40,197 nucleotides of DNA from DASQWC01 sp035640475 (lineage in GTDB: Bacteria > Actinomycetota > JAICYB01): NCBI GenBank assembly GCA_035640475.1, contig DASQWC010000180.1:1-40197 (forward strand), read 5' to 3'. The translations under genes were made by a program, and so were the position numbers. The notes under the pieces are model-generated. The model was not told where the DNA came from. It did no database searches and worked only from the letters and a program-made list of their open reading frames with translations. Shown in pieces: positions 1-7,963 of the stretch (the first letter of the stretch is position 1; every line of letters starts with the position of its first letter).

Positions 1-372
1 GGGTGCGCCCATGATGGTGATGACGTCGACGTGCCGCAGTGCGATCACGATGGCCCCGGCGATCAGAAAGACGGCGAGCACGAGCCACCAAACACGGGAA
101 GCCGGGACGTTCAAGCCTGCATCCGCCGGACGACGTCGCTCGCGGAGGATCGAGGCGAGGCACAGCGCAGCTATGACCGCCTCCGCGCCGATGTAGCACG
201 CCGCCCACACGTACCAGCCCGATCCCCGTCCGGTCTCCGAGTAACGAACAATCGCAGGCAGGTGTTCGACGACCTGGACCTTGAAGATCGGGAACGCGAC
301 GATCGCGAGGCCGAGCCCCATGAGCCCCAGCGGCGAAACGGGCGGTGCCTTGGTCTGGACGACGCCGGTCAC
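1..372 (-). CDS. Partial membrane protein, N-terminal 124 codons (cut by window start)
   Basis: Reading the minus strand from a GTG at 372-370 gives 124 codons without a stop up to the window edge. The GTG overlaps the stop of the upstream ligase gene by 4 bp (GTGA), so the two are probably translationally coupled. The protein has a short N-terminal tail, a hydrophobic segment near residues 15-29 (SPLGLMGLGLAIVAF), a second near 62-80 (WAACYIGAEAVIAALCLAS), and a third near 98-113 (WWLVLAVFLIAGAIVI). It therefore looks like a small polytopic inner-membrane protein. I do not recognise a family. Coupling to an acyl-CoA ligase hints at a role in lipid or steroid metabolism, but nothing in the visible part shows one. 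Confidence 0.65.
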   Translation of the reverse strand, partial: MTGVVQTKAPPVSPLGLMGLGLAIVAFPIFKVQVVEHLPAIVRYSETGRGSGWYVWAACYIGAEAVIAALCLASILRERRRPADAGLNVPASRVWWLVLAVFLIAGAIVIALRHVDVITIMGAP

Positions 373-1949
373 GTAGCGAGAGCGGAGGCCGCGTGCTCCT
401 TGGCCCAGCGGTAGTCGGTCTTGCCGGCCGGTGAGCGAACAATCTCGTCGACGAGACAAATGTCTCGCGGCACCTTGTAGCCGGCGAGCTTCTCGCGGCA
501 CAGCTCTTGGATCCCTTGGATCGTCGGGGTCGTCCCTTCTGCCGGCTTCACGACGGCCACCACCTTCTCGCCCCAGCGCTCGTCGGGAACGCCGACCACG
601 ACGGCGTCGAAGACGTCCGGATGTCCCTTGACGACGGCTTCGACCTCTTCCGGGTACACCTTCTCTCCACCCGTGTTGATGCTCACGGAACCACGGCCGA
701 GCAGCTCGATCGTCCCGTCCTCGTGCACGCGCGCGTAGTCGCCCGGGATGACCCAGCGTTTTCCGCCGGCCTCGACGAAGGTCGACGCCGTCTTCTCCGG
801 ATCCTTGTGATAGCGCAACGGGATGTTGCCCGTGCGCGCGAGACGTCCGATCACCTCGGAGCCCGGCTCGACGAACTCGAGTTCGTCGTCGAGGACACGA
901 GTCGTCTCTCCCATGTCGAAGCGAGCACCGCCCGCCGACTGTCCGGCGGCGGTTGCCTGTCGTCCCATCGTCCCGGTCTCCGAGGAGCCGTAGCCGTCGA
1001 CGATCATCGTCGTCTGTAGAAGCCCGGCGAAGCGCTCCTTCGTGGACGGCGACAGCACCGCTCCTCCCGAGCCGACGACGAGGAGGGTGGATGTGTTGTA
1101 CGAGTCGCCGTTCGCTTCGAGCTCGTCGGCGAGGGGCCGCGCCATCGCGTCGCCGACGATGATCAGCATGTTCACGCCTTCATCGGTCACGAGCCGCCAG
1201 ATGAGCTTGGGATCGAAGCGACCTTCCGGCGTGACGACCATCTTCCCGCCGCCGAAGAACAGTGAGAAGAGCAGCCAGTGCGCGCTCACGTGCATGAACG
1301 GCGGTGTCGCGAGCGCGACGAGTCCGGGGTCGGGCAGCCGCTCGAGGAGCTCCTCGGGTTTGCCGACGTAGTTGGCGGCATGGAACACGTCGCCGCCGCC
1401 CATCCCGGCGAAGAAGATGTCCTCGTGGCGCCAGATCACGCCCTTCGGGAGCCCGGTCGTCCCGCCCGTATAGGCGCAGTACAGATCGTCGGAAGACCTC
1501 TCACCGAAGTCGCGCTCGGATGACCGCGTGGCGAGCAAGTCCTCGTAGTCGTGCTCGACGACGATGACCTCCCGGAGCTTCGGCAGGTCGCTGCGAACCG
1601 CCTCGACGCGGTCGAGGAATCGCTCGTTGCAGATGTTGACGACCACGTCCGCGTCATCGAACAGGTGACGAAGCTCGTCGGTGACGTACCGGAAGTTCAC
1701 ATTGATCGGGACGGCGCGGATCTTGAAGCACGCGAGCATCCCTTCCGCGTACTCGCTGCCGTTCAGCAGGTGCAGTCCGACGTGGTCGTCCTTGCCGACG
1801 CCGAGCGACTGCAGGTGATGCGCGAGCCGGTTCGCTCGCTCGTCGAGCCGCCGGTAGGTCAAGCGGCGGTCTCCTGCAACGAGCGCTTCGCGATCGGGGA
1901 CCGCGTCGACGATCAGCTCGAAGAGGTCGGCGAGGTTGAACGTGGCCAT
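369..1949 (-). CDS. FadD19-like fatty acyl/steroid acyl-CoA synthetase
   Basis: ANL-superfamily ligase that would activate a carboxylic acid to its CoA thioester through an acyl-adenylate. From the ATG at 1949 it is 526 residues, normal for the family. Visible motifs are the P-loop YTGGTTGLPKG (about residues 160-170), GYGSSETG, the hinge-region motif LGRGSVSINTGGEKVYPEE, and the C-terminal catalytic lysine in SPAGKTDY (about Lys510). Long stretches (RDFGERS, VIWRHEDI, GDAMARPL, GHPDVFDA) match M. tuberculosis FadD19, the steroid side-chain ligase, as I remember it. That fits the CYP142-like P450 and steroid-ring genes nearby. Upstream starts exist at 1967 (ATG) and 1970 (GTG), but homology begins at MATFNLADL. 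Its stop overlaps the start of the next membrane-protein gene. The substrate is inferred. Confidence 0.88.
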   Translation of the reverse strand: MATFNLADLFELIVDAVPDREALVAGDRRLTYRRLDERANRLAHHLQSLGVGKDDHVGLHLLNGSEYAEGMLACFKIRAVPINVNFRYVTDELRHLFDDADVVVNICNERFLDRVEAVRSDLPKLREVIVVEHDYEDLLATRSSERDFGERSSDDLYCAYTGGTTGLPKGVIWRHEDIFFAGMGGGDVFHAANYVGKPEELLERLPDPGLVALATPPFMHVSAHWLLFSLFFGGGKMVVTPEGRFDPKLIWRLVTDEGVNMLIIVGDAMARPLADELEANGDSYNTSTLLVVGSGGAVLSPSTKERFAGLLQTTMIVDGYGSSETGTMGRQATAAGQSAGGARFDMGETTRVLDDELEFVEPGSEVIGRLARTGNIPLRYHKDPEKTASTFVEAGGKRWVIPGDYARVHEDGTIELLGRGSVSINTGGEKVYPEEVEAVVKGHPDVFDAVVVGVPDERWGEKVVAVVKPAEGTTPTIQGIQELCREKLAGYKVPRDICLVDEIVRSPAGKTDYRWAKEHAASALAT

Positions 1950-1975
1950 GCCCCATTTATCTACCATCACAGGCG
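1950..1975. promoter_or_regulatory. Very compact divergent promoter region, possibly leaderless both ways
   Basis: Only 26 bp separate the divergent starts at 1949 and 1976. On the minus strand TAGATA (1963-1958) ends 8 nt before the ATG. On the plus strand TACCAT (1962-1967) ends 8 nt before the other ATG. Neither gene has a Shine-Dalgarno sequence. Both hexamers fit the actinobacterial TANNNT pattern at the distance expected for leaderless transcripts, and they overlap on opposite strands. Any -35 element would have to lie inside the opposing gene. This is inference from spacing only. Confidence 0.4.
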
Positions 1976-3013
1976 ATGACGGATCGGATCGTCGCCGCGC
2001 GGGGGGTCGACACGGTGGCCGGCCTCACGGCCTGGTTCTCCAGCCGCGGCGTCCCGGGGGCCGAGATCGGCCTGCTGCCGAGCCCGGAGTCCACGGGCTA
2101 CTCGCACGAGACGATCGTGTTCGCCCGCAACGGCGAGCGCCTCATCGCGCGCGTCGAGCCGATGGGCGAGCACAACGTCTTCCCCGACCCGGACCTCGAG
2201 GTCGAGTACAAGCTCCTCGACGCGATCTCCGGACGCGACGTACCACTTCCGCAGCTGCACGGCTTCGAGCGCGATCCGTCGTTTCTCGGCGCACCGTTCT
2301 ACGTCATGGAGTACCTGGACGGTCTCGTGCCACCGGATAGCCCCCCGTACTGCATGGGCGGATGGCTCTACGAATCGACAGAGAAGCTTCGCGCGCAGGT
2401 ATGGCTCAGCGGCCTCGAAGCGATGGCCCGCGTTCATCGGATCGACACGTCGGAGCTCGGTTTCGTGAACTGCGGACGTCCGCTCGGCTTCGACGGCGAG
2501 GTGCAGTACTGGGACGCCTACGCCGCCTTCGCCGGCGGCGATATCGCGGCTCCCGTCAAACGCGCGTGGGAATGGATCAAGTCGAACCGTCCGCCGGACA
2601 TGACGACGGCACTCTGCTGGGGCGATTCGCGTCTTGGGAACCAGATGTTCCGGGACGGCACGTGCATCGGCCTGCTCGACTGGGAGATGGCGTGCCTCTC
2701 CGATCCGCGGCAGGACCTCGGCTGGTTCATCTACTTCGACGACGTGTTCGCGAGCGGCTTGGGCGTCGCACGTTTAGACGGCATCCCGACCAAGGAAGAG
2801 ACGATCGCGCGCTACGAGGAGCTGACCGGCACGACCGTCGGCAACCTCGACTTCTTCGAGCTCTTCTCGGGCGTTCGCTTCGCGCTGATCATGCAGCGGC
2901 TGTTCTCGCTGCAGATGGAGATGGGGAAGCTGCCCGAAGACTCGTTGATGCCGCGAGACAACTTCATCACGGTGCACCTGGCAAAGCTGTGCGACGAGAA
3001 GGGGGTTCCATGA
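1976..3013 (+). CDS. Aminoglycoside-phosphotransferase-fold kinase (APH family)
   Basis: 345-residue protein of the APH/choline-kinase fold. The Brenner motif reads CWGDSRLGNQMF (Asp217 as catalytic base, Asn222 as metal ligand). The variant WGD instead of HGD is, as I recall, also found in the mycobacterial Rv3168-type subgroup. The metal-binding DFG-like motif is GLLDWEMA with Asp235. The N-lobe lysine is not obvious; GERLIARVEP near 53-62 would supply the ATP-binding strand. The gene is divergent from the acyl-CoA ligase and overlaps the next gene by 4 bp (ATGA). Members of this group often sit beside acyl-CoA dehydrogenase or steroid genes. The substrate is unknown, and antibiotic resistance is not implied. 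Confidence 0.85.
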   Translation: MTDRIVAARGVDTVAGLTAWFSSRGVPGAEIGLLPSPESTGYSHETIVFARNGERLIARVEPMGEHNVFPDPDLEVEYKLLDAISGRDVPLPQLHGFERDPSFLGAPFYVMEYLDGLVPPDSPPYCMGGWLYESTEKLRAQVWLSGLEAMARVHRIDTSELGFVNCGRPLGFDGEVQYWDAYAAFAGGDIAAPVKRAWEWIKSNRPPDMTTALCWGDSRLGNQMFRDGTCIGLLDWEMACLSDPRQDLGWFIYFDDVFASGLGVARLDGIPTKEETIARYEELTGTTVGNLDFFELFSGVRFALIMQRLFSLQMEMGKLPEDSLMPRDNFITVHLAKLCDEKGVP

Positions 3014-4131
3014 CGATCACGCCGCTGGACGACTATCCGATCCACCAAACGCCGCTGCCCGTCGCGCACATGGCCACCAGCGACCCGAACCACTACGACC
3101 GGTACTGGTTCAACGGCTACGACATCGACGGTGAGTGGTACCTCGGCGTCGCCATGGGCGTGTATCCGAACCGCGGCGTCATCGACGCCGCCTTCAGCCT
3201 GCTCCGTGACGGTGCACAGGCCTCCGTCTTCGCGTCCGGACGCGCGCCGCTGGATCGCCGCGAGACAAAGATCGGCTTCATGTCGATCGAGGTCATCGAG
3301 CCGCTGCGCGCCAACCGAGTTCGCGTCGACGCAGAACACCTCGGCATTACCGCGGATCTCGTCTGGGAGCCGCGGACGATCGCGCACGAGGAACCGCGGC
3401 AGACGCTCGTACGCGGGCAGCAGGCCATGCTGGACTCGACGCGCTTCACGCAGTGGGGCACGTGGGAAGGCACCGTGAACGTGCACGGCGTCCCGCTCGA
3501 GGTTCGCGGAGACCGCAACCGCGGCACGAAAGACCGTTCGTGGGGCGTACGTCCCGTCGGTGATCAGGTATCGACCGCGCCGTCCACGACGGCGCCGGGG
3601 ATCTTCTTTCTGTGGTCGCCGGTGCACTGGGAAGACCGGTGCACGCACGCGATGCTCTTCGAAGGTCCGGACGGCTCCCGGCTCGTCGGCTCGGCCGCTT
3701 CGATTCCCCTTCTCGCTGAAGGCTCACCGGTCTGGGGAACAGAGCACGAAGTCGTTCGCGCGTACGAGCCGCAGTACAAGATCCGGTGGCGCAGCGGTAC
3801 GCGCCGCATGGAGGAGGCGACGTTCACGCTGAGCTATCCGGACGGTCGCACGGAGGAGTTCACCTACGAGCCGATCCTCGATTTCCAGATGAAGGGAATC
3901 GGGTACACGCATCCTGAATGGGGACACGGCCGCTGGAAGGGCGAATACGCGGAAGGGTCGGACGGCTGGAAGTCGGCAGATCTCGATCTGCTCGACATCA
4001 CGAACTTCCACTGTCAGCAGGTCTGTCGCGTTCACGATGGCAAACAGACCGGAATCGGCGTGCTCGAGCAGCTCGCAATCGGCCCTCACGCGCCGACGGG
4101 GCTGACCGACTTCATGGGTGGAGCTCCGTAA
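3010..4131 (+). CDS. Conserved CrtC/AttH-like protein of unknown function
   Basis: 373 residues, translationally coupled to the kinase gene (ATGA overlap at 3010-3013). There is no signal peptide or membrane segment. The sequence is rich in Trp, Tyr and beta-strand-like stretches (YDRYWFNGYDIDGEWYLG near 26-43, RGTKDRSWGVRP near 171-182, FFLWSPVHWEDR near 199-210), with conserved acidic and aromatic pairs. This layout recalls the two-lobed lipocalin-like CrtC/AttH/hydroxyneurosporene-synthase group, often annotated only as DUF. Such proteins often accompany APH-fold kinases in actinobacterial lipid or steroid loci, which matches the position here. The family assignment is tentative and no reaction can be given. 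Confidence 0.6.
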   Translation: MTITPLDDYPIHQTPLPVAHMATSDPNHYDRYWFNGYDIDGEWYLGVAMGVYPNRGVIDAAFSLLRDGAQASVFASGRAPLDRRETKIGFMSIEVIEPLRANRVRVDAEHLGITADLVWEPRTIAHEEPRQTLVRGQQAMLDSTRFTQWGTWEGTVNVHGVPLEVRGDRNRGTKDRSWGVRPVGDQVSTAPSTTAPGIFFLWSPVHWEDRCTHAMLFEGPDGSRLVGSAASIPLLAEGSPVWGTEHEVVRAYEPQYKIRWRSGTRRMEEATFTLSYPDGRTEEFTYEPILDFQMKGIGYTHPEWGHGRWKGEYAEGSDGWKSADLDLLDITNFHCQQVCRVHDGKQTGIGVLEQLAIGPHAPTGLTDFMGGAP

Positions 4132-4168
4132 CCATCGAACATCCGCGCGGGTCGGATAACTAGGATCG

Positions 4169-5389
4169 ATGCCTGAGATGCGCCCAACCTCGTCGTCTCT
4201 GAACCGCCGCGCGCGCCGAGCGCTCGAGTATGGACTCGGCATCGGAATGGCCCTCCCACGCACGCTCGCGTTTGCCGGGGATGCGTGGTGGCGAGGCCGG
4301 AACGGCAACGGACCGCCGGAGACACCGCGCCTGTCGCCTGCATTCATCGCGCAAGTCGCGCTCGACGAGCTGGTGCTCGCCGCGATGAAGACTCCCGGCA
4401 AGTTCCCGAAGCGAGCCGACTACGAGTCGGCGAGCCGCGAGCTGCTCGCTGCGCACGCGTTGTTCTGTGCAAACGGATGGGACGAAGACCCGGGCACATA
4501 TCACGTCGCACCCGCAGCGCCGGACGACATCGCGTTCAGCCACGGCCTATGGATGGGCGCTCGCTGGCATCACGTTCGCTTCACGAGCGGCTTCGATCCG
4601 TTCGTCGATGATCCGGCGCGCTCGCGGTGGGTCGGCTTCGAGCCGAACGCAACGATGCACGCATGGGTGCGGCGTCAATCACACTCGGCCCCCTGGGTCG
4701 TGTGCGTTCACCCGTACGGAACCGGCCGCAGCTGGATCTCGAGCTTCATGTTCCGGGCCAACGCGCTCGCCGAATCGCTCGGCGTGAACGTCGCGCTCGT
4801 CGTCCTGCCGCTGCACGGCACGCGCGGACACGGCGTGTGGAGCACGACGGCGTTTATGACCTACAACCCGGTCGACTTTCTGCTCGGACTAACGCAGTCG
4901 GTATGGGACGTGCGCCGGTTCATCGCGTGGATCCGCCAGAGCGGCGGCGGACCGGTTGCGCTCTACGGCGTCTCACTCGGCGCCCACGTGAGCGCGACGG
5001 TGGCCGGGCTCGACACCGATCTTGCCGGTGTCGTGGCCGGCGTCCCGACGTGCGATCTCCTCGATGTCTTCCTGCGCCACGTCCCGGCACGTCTTCGTCC
5101 GCGAGCCACCGAGCACAAGCTCATCAGCGACGAGACGAGGGCTCTTCTCAGGGTCACGTCGCCGCTGACGTTCCCGTCGCTGCTGCCGCCCGACCGCTTG
5201 TCGATCTTCGCGGGCACCGGCGATCGCATGTCCCCGCCCGAACAAGCCGTAGCACTGTGGAAGCACTGGGGCGAGCCGGAGATTCGCTGGTTCGACGCGA
5301 ACCACACGGCCTTCATCTGGAACGCGGAGATCAACGACTTCGTCCGAGCCACGTTGCGCCGTCTGCTCGACCTGCCTGCGGCGGCCTGA
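4169..5389 (+). CDS. Alpha/beta hydrolase
   Basis: 406-residue hydrolase. The nucleophile elbow is GVSLGAH with Ser269. The likely acid is Asp352 in GTGDRM, and the base is His379 in ANHTAF. The oxyanion strand is probably VCVHPYGTG near 178-186. An N-terminal region of about 160 residues, with a basic start and the hydrophobic stretch GLGIGMALPRTLAFAG, precedes the core and is longer than in minimal hydrolases. It may be a lid or a membrane-associating domain. The start ATG is preceded by AGGA. Nineteen bases separate it from the wax-ester synthase gene, so an ester or lipid substrate is plausible but not shown. Confidence 0.82.
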   Translation: MPEMRPTSSSLNRRARRALEYGLGIGMALPRTLAFAGDAWWRGRNGNGPPETPRLSPAFIAQVALDELVLAAMKTPGKFPKRADYESASRELLAAHALFCANGWDEDPGTYHVAPAAPDDIAFSHGLWMGARWHHVRFTSGFDPFVDDPARSRWVGFEPNATMHAWVRRQSHSAPWVVCVHPYGTGRSWISSFMFRANALAESLGVNVALVVLPLHGTRGHGVWSTTAFMTYNPVDFLLGLTQSVWDVRRFIAWIRQSGGGPVALYGVSLGAHVSATVAGLDTDLAGVVAGVPTCDLLDVFLRHVPARLRPRATEHKLISDETRALLRVTSPLTFPSLLPPDRLSIFAGTGDRMSPPEQAVALWKHWGEPEIRWFDANHTAFIWNAEINDFVRATLRRLLDLPAAA

Positions 5390-5408
5390 CCCGCCACAAT
5401 AGGAGGCC

Positions 5409-6794
5409 GTGGAGCGTCTCACCGGCCTCGACGCGGGCTTCCTGTACATGGAAACGCCCACGCTCCACATGCACACGCTCAAGATCTCGGTCGTCGATCC
5501 GTCGAGCATCCCCGGCGGCTACAGCTTCCAGCTCTTCAAGGACGTGCTGGAGGATCGACTGCACCTGCTGCCGCCGTTTCGTCGGCGGATCGTCGAGGTG
5601 CCGTTGCGGGTTCACCATCCGGTCTGGATCGAGGACCCGAGCTTCGATCTGTCGCACCACGTTCGTCGCGTCGGGTGCCCGGCTCCCGGAGGCATGCACG
5701 AGTTCGCAGAGCTCGTGTCCGACATTGCGTCGCGGCAGCTCGAGCGGCACCGTCCGCTTTGGGAGATCTGGGTCATCGAGGGCCTGGAGGACGGCAATGT
5801 CGCGTTCGTCGCGAAGATCCATCACTCTGTCGCGGACGGCATCGCCGCGGCTTCGCTGCTCGCAAACGTCGCGGCCGATCTCACCGGTCAACCAGAAGCG
5901 GAAGAATGGCGGGGAGAGCCGGTCCCCGGCCGCTGGGCGCTCTTCCGCGATGCCGCGAAGGACCTCGGACGCGAGCTGCTCGGCCTGCCGAGATTGGTCA
6001 GGTCGACGGTGCGCAATATGCGAGCCGTCCGCAGCAAGCGCGCAGATGCGGATATCGCGCCGCCGCTTCCCTTCCAGACACCAAAGACGCGCTTCAACAC
6101 ATCGCTGACGCCTCATCGGACCTTTACGATGTCGACGCTGTCGCTGGAAGACGTGAAAAAGGTCAAGAATGCGTTCGACGCGACGGTGAACGACGTCATT
6201 CTTGCCGTCGTCGCCGGTGCATTACGCCGGTACCTGACCGAGCGCAGCGAGCTGCCCGACCGGCCGCTCGTGGCGGGCGTCCCCGTGTCGACGGCCGCGG
6301 ATCCGGAGCGGTTGGGCGGGAACAAGGTGTCGAACATGTTCACGGCGCTGCGGACCGACCTCGAGGATCCGATCGAACGACTGCACGCGATCCACGAAGT
6401 GACGAAGGCCGCCAAGGAGTTCCACAACGTCCTCGGCTCGGAGATGCTCCGCGACTGGTCGGAGATCACGCCGCCGCGTCCGTTCGCGTGGTTCATGCGC
6501 ATGTACTCGCGGCGCGAGCTCGCGGCGCGCCATCGGCCCCCGATCAACCTCGTTGTGTCGAACGTGCCCGGTCCGCGCACACCGCTGTCGATCGCAGGGG
6601 CGAACATCGTTGCCCTCTACTCGATGGGCCCGATCCTCGAGGGGATCGGCTTGAACGTCACGGTGTGGAGCTACGTCGATTCGATCAACTTCGGGCTGGT
6701 CTCGTGCCCGGAGTTCGCGCCCGACCTGTGGGCGCTGACGGACGCGCTCGGCGACGAGCTCGCCGAGCTCGTGAAACGCGCGGAGGCCGCTTAA
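5409..6794 (+). CDS. Wax ester synthase/diacylglycerol acyltransferase (WS/DGAT)
   Basis: 461 residues, the usual length for the bacterial WS/DGAT family, which transfers acyl groups from acyl-CoA to a fatty alcohol or diacylglycerol to make storage lipid. The catalytic HHxxxDG motif is HHSVADG at 138-144. The PLWE motif is at 116-119, and the ND motif lies in TVNDVILAVV. The start is the GTG of the family-typical MERLTGLDAGFLY. The sequence AGGAGG ends only 2 bp before this GTG, an unusually tight Shine-Dalgarno spacing, yet no better start exists. It is flanked by a hydrolase and, with a 1-bp overlap, a P450, so all three are likely one transcript. Confidence 0.9.
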   Translation: MERLTGLDAGFLYMETPTLHMHTLKISVVDPSSIPGGYSFQLFKDVLEDRLHLLPPFRRRIVEVPLRVHHPVWIEDPSFDLSHHVRRVGCPAPGGMHEFAELVSDIASRQLERHRPLWEIWVIEGLEDGNVAFVAKIHHSVADGIAAASLLANVAADLTGQPEAEEWRGEPVPGRWALFRDAAKDLGRELLGLPRLVRSTVRNMRAVRSKRADADIAPPLPFQTPKTRFNTSLTPHRTFTMSTLSLEDVKKVKNAFDATVNDVILAVVAGALRRYLTERSELPDRPLVAGVPVSTAADPERLGGNKVSNMFTALRTDLEDPIERLHAIHEVTKAAKEFHNVLGSEMLRDWSEITPPRPFAWFMRMYSRRELAARHRPPINLVVSNVPGPRTPLSIAGANIVALYSMGPILEGIGLNVTVWSYVDSINFGLVSCPEFAPDLWALTDALGDELAELVKRAEAA

Positions 6795-7963
6795 TGGCCA
6801 CGCGGACGATCGATCTCGTCTCGGGCGACTTCTGGGGACGCAACCCACACGACGATCTTGCGTGGCTGCGCGAGCACGAGCCCGTCTACTGGGACGGGGC
6901 GAACGAGATCTGGGGCATCACGCGCTACCACCACGTCCGTGAGATCGAGACCAATCCCGGACTCTTCTCGAGCGCCGGCGGCATCAGGCCGGACTCGGAC
7001 CCGAACCCGATGATGATCGAGATGGACGACCCGGCCCATGCACGACGCCGGGCGCTCGTCAACGAGGGCTTCACACCCAAGCAGGTGCGCGCTCTGCAAC
7101 CCGTGATCGCCGCCATCGTCGATCGCCTGCTCGACCGCGTCGAGGGCAGCGACTCCTTCGATCTGATCCGCGACGTCGCCGTGTGGCTGCCTCTCATCGT
7201 CATCGGCGACGCCATGGGAATGGACGAACGCGATCATCCCTTGCTTCTCGAATGGTCGGACGACCTCATGCGAGGCCTCGGCGCATCGGACCCGGCGCTC
7301 GTCGAGAAGATGACGCTCGCCTTCGACGGCTGGCAGACCTTCATCAAGGGTGTGATCGAGGACCGCCGCCGGGAGCCGAACGACGACATCATCAACGCGC
7401 TCGTCCATGCCGAAGTCGACGGGACGAAGCTCGACGACTTGGAACTCATCTTCGAGACCTTGTTGATCCTCATCGGCGGCGACGAGACGACACGCCACGT
7501 CATGAGCGGGGGCGCCTACCAGCTCTTGCTCGACCGCGACCAATGGGAGCGCCTGCGCACCCAGCGATCGTTGATGCCTTCGGCGGTCGAGGAGATGCTG
7601 CGCTGGGTGAGCCCGATCAAGAACATGGCGCGTACCGTGACGGCCGACGTCGACTTCCACGGCGCGTCGATGCGCAAAGGCCAGAAGCTGCTGCTCCTGT
7701 ATTCGTCGGCCAACCGTGACGAGAGCCACTTCGCCGACCCGTTCCGCTTCGACATCGAGCGCTCGCCGAACGACCACGTCGCCTTCGGCGCCGGTCCGCA
7801 CTTCTGCCTCGGCGCGTCGCTCGCGCGGCTCGAGCTGCGGGTGTTCTTCGACCGGCTGCTCGACCGGATCCCGGATCTGCGCCTCGCCGACACCGACGAG
7901 CCGGCGCACCGTCCGGCAAACTTCATCAGCGGCTACGAGACGTTGCCGGTGATCCGCGGGTAG
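6794..7963 (+). CDS. cyp142: CYP142-like cytochrome P450 (probable steroid C26 hydroxylase)
   Basis: 389-residue soluble P450. It shows the I-helix oxygen-binding motif GGDETT at 228-233, the K-helix ExxR (E267-R270), and the heme loop FGAGPHFCLG with proximal Cys338. Stretches such as SAGGIRPD, MDDPAH, ETLLILIGGDETTRH, and the C-terminal PANFISGYE closely match M. tuberculosis CYP142 as I remember it. That enzyme oxidises the terminal methyl of the cholesterol or cholestenone side chain. The ATG overlaps the WS/DGAT stop by one base (TAATG). Its TAG stop abuts the stop of the convergent gene. The FadD19-like ligase at the left end and the racemase-like gene at 20106 would act on its product. 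The family is fairly secure; the exact substrate is inferred. Confidence 0.88.
   Translation: MATRTIDLVSGDFWGRNPHDDLAWLREHEPVYWDGANEIWGITRYHHVREIETNPGLFSSAGGIRPDSDPNPMMIEMDDPAHARRRALVNEGFTPKQVRALQPVIAAIVDRLLDRVEGSDSFDLIRDVAVWLPLIVIGDAMGMDERDHPLLLEWSDDLMRGLGASDPALVEKMTLAFDGWQTFIKGVIEDRRREPNDDIINALVHAEVDGTKLDDLELIFETLLILIGGDETTRHVMSGGAYQLLLDRDQWERLRTQRSLMPSAVEEMLRWVSPIKNMARTVTADVDFHGASMRKGQKLLLLYSSANRDESHFADPFRFDIERSPNDHVAFGAGPHFCLGASLARLELRVFFDRLLDRIPDLRLADTDEPAHRPANFISGYETLPVIRG

Noticed and set aside
1976..3013. APH-fold protein as an aminoglycoside resistance enzyme
   Set aside because: It has the WGD motif variant and a lipid/steroid gene context, and lacks specific resemblance to known resistance enzymes.
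7148..7158. AGCGACTCCTT, an 11-base match to the 34-bp repeat inside the P450 gene
   Set aside because: The match stops at 11 bases and the codons fit normal P450 sequence, so it is likely coincidence.
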